Shown: one piece after another, positions 62,075 to 64,000 of the stretch
Layout: each line of letters starts with the position of its first letter
Numbering within the stretch: position 1 is the stretch's first letter
Origin: CAVUBL01 sp963837945
GTDB taxonomy: Bacteria; Acidobacteriota; Thermoanaerobaculia; Multivoradales; DATKCC01
Direction of reading: 5' to 3'
Length of the DNA stretch: 64,000 bases
Assembly: GCA_963837945.1 (NCBI GenBank)
Contig: CAWIQD010000007.1
Coordinates: 124,001 to 188,000, forward strand
The notes under the pieces: generated by a model
The model's input: the letters and a program-made list of their open reading frames with translations, nothing else
What the model was told of the DNA's origin: nothing
The model's database searches: none
Translations under genes and position numbers: made by a program

Positions 62075-63262
62075 TCAAGGCTCGGGCGCGAAACGCAGCC
62101 ACTCGCCGGGTAGCGGCATCGTCCAGCCCGGCGTCGACGGGCTGCACACGGCGTCGCGGTCGAGCGGCGGCACGAGCTCGGTTCCCGCGGCCGCCTCGGC
62201 CCGGTCCACCGCCTGGAGGAAGCGGGCCGCCCGATCGTGGGTCAGGAGTGGAACGAAGCGGCGCTCCGGCCGCCAGGGCCGGAAGAAGTCCTCCCAGTGG
62301 CCGATCAGGACGTGGCGGGGCTTGACCACTCCGAGGACGGCCTCCGGGTAGCGGCGGACCTCCTGGGCCGAGGCCATGCACACGACCGCGAGGTCGTACG
62401 GATGGTCGTCGGCACCCGTGAAGGCGGGAGGGTACCCGGCCCCCGGCTTGCTCGCCGCGTCCTGGTAGTAGATCCGGAAGCGCACCGGGGCATCCGGTGC
62501 GGTCGAGGCGAGCAGGTCGATGACGAAGGCGTAGGGCTTGCCGAGGCGCAGCGAGGTGTAGCGCCGGTCGGTCCAGGGCCGCCGGCAAGGGCGGTTCGTA
62601 CCCTTCATCAGCTCGATCCCCAGGACGTGCGGCGCGTGGTCGGAGAGCACGGCCATGATGCGGAACGGCAGTCGGTTCCCGGCGGCGTCCGCCAGCCGCA
62701 CCCACTCGCCCGCGTGGTCGTCGAGCACGTGGACCCGGCGGCGCAGGCGCGGGAAGGCTTCGAGCGCGTTGGCGCCGGACCGATTGACCCATACCGACGT
62801 CCAGTCGGCGAGCTCGCCGGCGACCACCGGCAGGTCGCCCAGGTGGTCGTAGTGGGAGTGGCCCACCAGGACGGCCCCGACCCGGCCCACCGGCACGCCG
62901 TCGAGACCGCGGAAGATCGCCCCGGTGTCCGAGAGGATCGGAGAGAGGGCGAGGTCGGCGAAGCCGGGATCGGTGAAGAACGGCCCGGTGAGGATCGCCC
63001 GGCCCTGCCATCCGACGTAGAGCCCGCCTGCCCCGAGGTAGCGCAGCACGACCTCGCCGTCCGCCTCGCGCCACGCGGGGCGGGCCTCGGGAGCGCACGG
63101 AGGCGAGGCGAAGTCGAAGCTCTCGGCGCCGTGCTGGAGGTGGAGGCCCGGGCCGATCCCGTGGCCGCAGGCCAGCGCGCCGAGGACCAGGGCCAGGGCA
63201 AGGGCCAGGACAAGAGCCGGGGGGAGTCGAAGCCCGGGCCGGCGTGCGGTTCGGGAGGTCAC
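62075..63262 (-). CDS. MBL-fold (UlaG-like) metallohydrolase, putative lipoprotein
   Basis: 395 residues from GTG 63262. The signal peptide (LVLALALALVLGALAC) ends in ALAC, a lipobox with Cys at about 32. The metal site is VGHSHYDHLGDLP (HxHxDH), with VLSDHAPH and IGHWEDFF as later His/Asp positions, in the order of UlaG / NAPE-hydrolase-type enzymes (RILTGPFFTDPGF near residue 90). The substrate may be a phosphodiester lipid or lactone. Divergent from the hydrolase at 63432. Confidence 0.82.
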   Translation of the reverse strand: MTSRTARRPGLRLPPALVLALALALVLGALACGHGIGPGLHLQHGAESFDFASPPCAPEARPAWREADGEVVLRYLGAGGLYVGWQGRAILTGPFFTDPGFADLALSPILSDTGAIFRGLDGVPVGRVGAVLVGHSHYDHLGDLPVVAGELADWTSVWVNRSGANALEAFPRLRRRVHVLDDHAGEWVRLADAAGNRLPFRIMAVLSDHAPHVLGIELMKGTNRPCRRPWTDRRYTSLRLGKPYAFVIDLLASTAPDAPVRFRIYYQDAASKPGAGYPPAFTGADDHPYDLAVVCMASAQEVRRYPEAVLGVVKPRHVLIGHWEDFFRPWRPERRFVPLLTHDRAARFLQAVDRAEAAAGTELVPPLDRDAVCSPSTPGWTMPLPGEWLRFAPEP

Positions 63263-63375
63263 GGCGGACTCTCGGCTAGCGGTGCTCCGGGGTCCAGGTC
63301 ATCGAGTCGTGGTGCGGCAAGTGAGGTCGTTCTCCGGCCCGCTCGGCGCGGGTGAATCGGGATCCCCGAGTCTAC

Positions 63376-63384
63376 TGCTATGCT
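63376..63384 (+). promoter_or_regulatory. Extended -10 element for the alpha/beta hydrolase
   Basis: TGCTATGCT, identical to the extended -10 upstream of the secreted protein at 22353. No -35 match at 17 bases. Leader would be about 40 bases. Confidence 0.4.
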
Positions 63385-63431
63385 CGCGCCTCCGACCGAT
63401 CAGGGCAGCGATCCGGCGACCGATCCGGAGA

Positions 63432-64000
63432 ATGGACTCCCCCGACAGCGCCCCGCTCCCCGGGTCAGCGACCGAGCCGTCGCGGACCCCGACCCACGAC
63501 GGCCTCGAGCTCGTGGGAGAGCACCACCGCATGGCGTCGCCGCGCGGCCGCCTGGTGATCGTCCACGGCTTCGGCGAGCATCGGGGGCGCTATCGCCGCC
63601 TGGTCGGCGAGCTCCTCGGCGCGGGCTTCGAGTGCCACCTGTTCGACCTCCGCGGCCACGGCGACTCGGGCGGCCGGCGCGGCCACGTCGGCCGGTTCGC
63701 CGACTACCTGGACGACCTCGCGCGCTTCGCCGCGCAAGCGGGCCGGCATACGGAGCCGGGCTCCACCGCACCCTGGGTGCTCTTCGGGCACAGCCTGGGC
63801 GGCCTGATCGCCGCCGACTTCGTGCTCCGGCCCGACCCGCCGTTCGCCGCCCTCGGGCTCAGCAGTCCCTTTTTCGCGAGCCCGGACTCGCCGCCCTTCG
63901 CCCGCCTGATCGCGGCCGTTGCACGCCGCCTCCGGCCTCGGCTCCGCCTCCACGTGCCGTTCTCCCCGAGAGCTCTCTCCCACGACCCGCGCGTGGTCGA
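63432..64000 (+). CDS. Alpha/beta hydrolase (monoacylglycerol lipase-like), cut by window edge
   Basis: The first 189 residues of a gene that runs off the window, from ATG 63432. After an N-terminal THDGLELVGEHHRMA strand pair come LVIVHGFGEHRGRYRRLVG (oxyanion-hole region), HLFDLRGHGDSGGRRGHVG and VLFGHSLGGLIAADFVLR, where Ser in GHSLGG is the nucleophile. This is the Hydrolase_4 / lysophospholipase branch, cutting monoacylglycerols or lysophospholipids. The catalytic Asp and His would lie beyond the window. No signal peptide. Confidence 0.88.
   Translation, partial: MDSPDSAPLPGSATEPSRTPTHDGLELVGEHHRMASPRGRLVIVHGFGEHRGRYRRLVGELLGAGFECHLFDLRGHGDSGGRRGHVGRFADYLDDLARFAAQAGRHTEPGSTAPWVLFGHSLGGLIAADFVLRPDPPFAALGLSSPFFASPDSPPFARLIAAVARRLRPRLRLHVPFSPRALSHDPRVV

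Noticed and set aside
61935..63098. Minus-strand frame ending in PHPRSLSLPRGGRG-type repeats
   Set aside because: It reads the R2 repeat and a shadow of the UlaG-like gene; the true frame is 62075-63262.

Overview
The window is very GC-rich, densely coded and free of rRNA, tRNA, CRISPR arrays and recognisable transposase genes. It carries rhamnose-type nucleotide-sugar genes, a Wzx-like flippase, many envelope glycosyltransferases, Tat- and lipobox-type exported proteins, and Shine-Dalgarno starts mixed with many GTG starts. This fits a high-GC Gram-negative bacterium. My best guess is Acidobacteriota (Thermoanaerobaculia-like), with Myxococcota-like lineages as the alternative; this is inference from gene style, not from a marker gene.

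Layout. 1-5.5 kb: metabolic genes (thiolase, SDR, a truncated FAD oxidoreductase, AmpD amidase, threonine synthase, L-2-hydroxyglutarate oxidase). 5.5-10.7 kb: a polyprenyl-phosphate-sugar synthase-like GT2, then a tightly coupled plus-strand operon (rfbF, zinc-finger C-methyltransferase, rfbC, DUF4910 peptidase-like protein, small membrane protein) that probably makes a C-methylated deoxysugar. 10.7-16.5 kb: Tat-exported amine oxidase, DUF429-like protein, HD-GYP response regulator, hexapeptide acyltransferase and GT2. 16.6-22.2 kb: GT-C membrane glycosyltransferase, metallo-beta-lactamase-fold hydrolase, nucleotide-sugar epimerase and a membrane-anchored alkaline-phosphatase-superfamily enzyme. 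22.3-25.3 kb: two tandem secreted paralogues of unknown function with a good promoter and terminator. 25.3-29.1 kb: epimerase, fatty acid desaturase, DEAD-box helicase. 29.1-54.1 kb: an envelope polysaccharide or glycoconjugate island with flippase, methyltransferase, PIG-L deacetylase, three GT4 enzymes, six GT-C-type membrane proteins, three more alkaline-phosphatase-superfamily enzymes and a dockerin-bearing SGNH hydrolase. 54.1-64 kb: BTAD regulator, quinone oxidoreductase, acyl-CoA dehydrogenase, EamA transporter, asparaginyl-tRNA synthetase, RNase III, UlaG-like lipoprotein, and the start of an alpha/beta hydrolase.

How it works together (inference). The GT2 at 5.5 kb resembles enzymes that make polyprenyl-phosphate-hexose, the donor type used by GT-C enzymes, of which the window has seven candidates. 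Four alkaline-phosphatase-superfamily proteins sit beside them. Three look like sulfatases but carry Thr at the position where sulfatases carry the Cys/Ser converted to formylglycine, so a phospho-group transferase or hydrolase role is more likely than desulfation. All four end in the same KALGY tail. This repeated pairing of GT-C enzyme and Thr-type enzyme is the best candidate for an undescribed envelope-decoration system.

Quality warning. At least eleven single-base frame breaks interrupt otherwise intact conserved genes, three of them inside asnS. They look like assembly errors rather than real pseudogenes. Two copies of a 168-194 bp inverted-repeat (MITE-like) element, each supplying the stop codon of the neighbouring gene, and a second GC-rich intergenic repeat family are also present.
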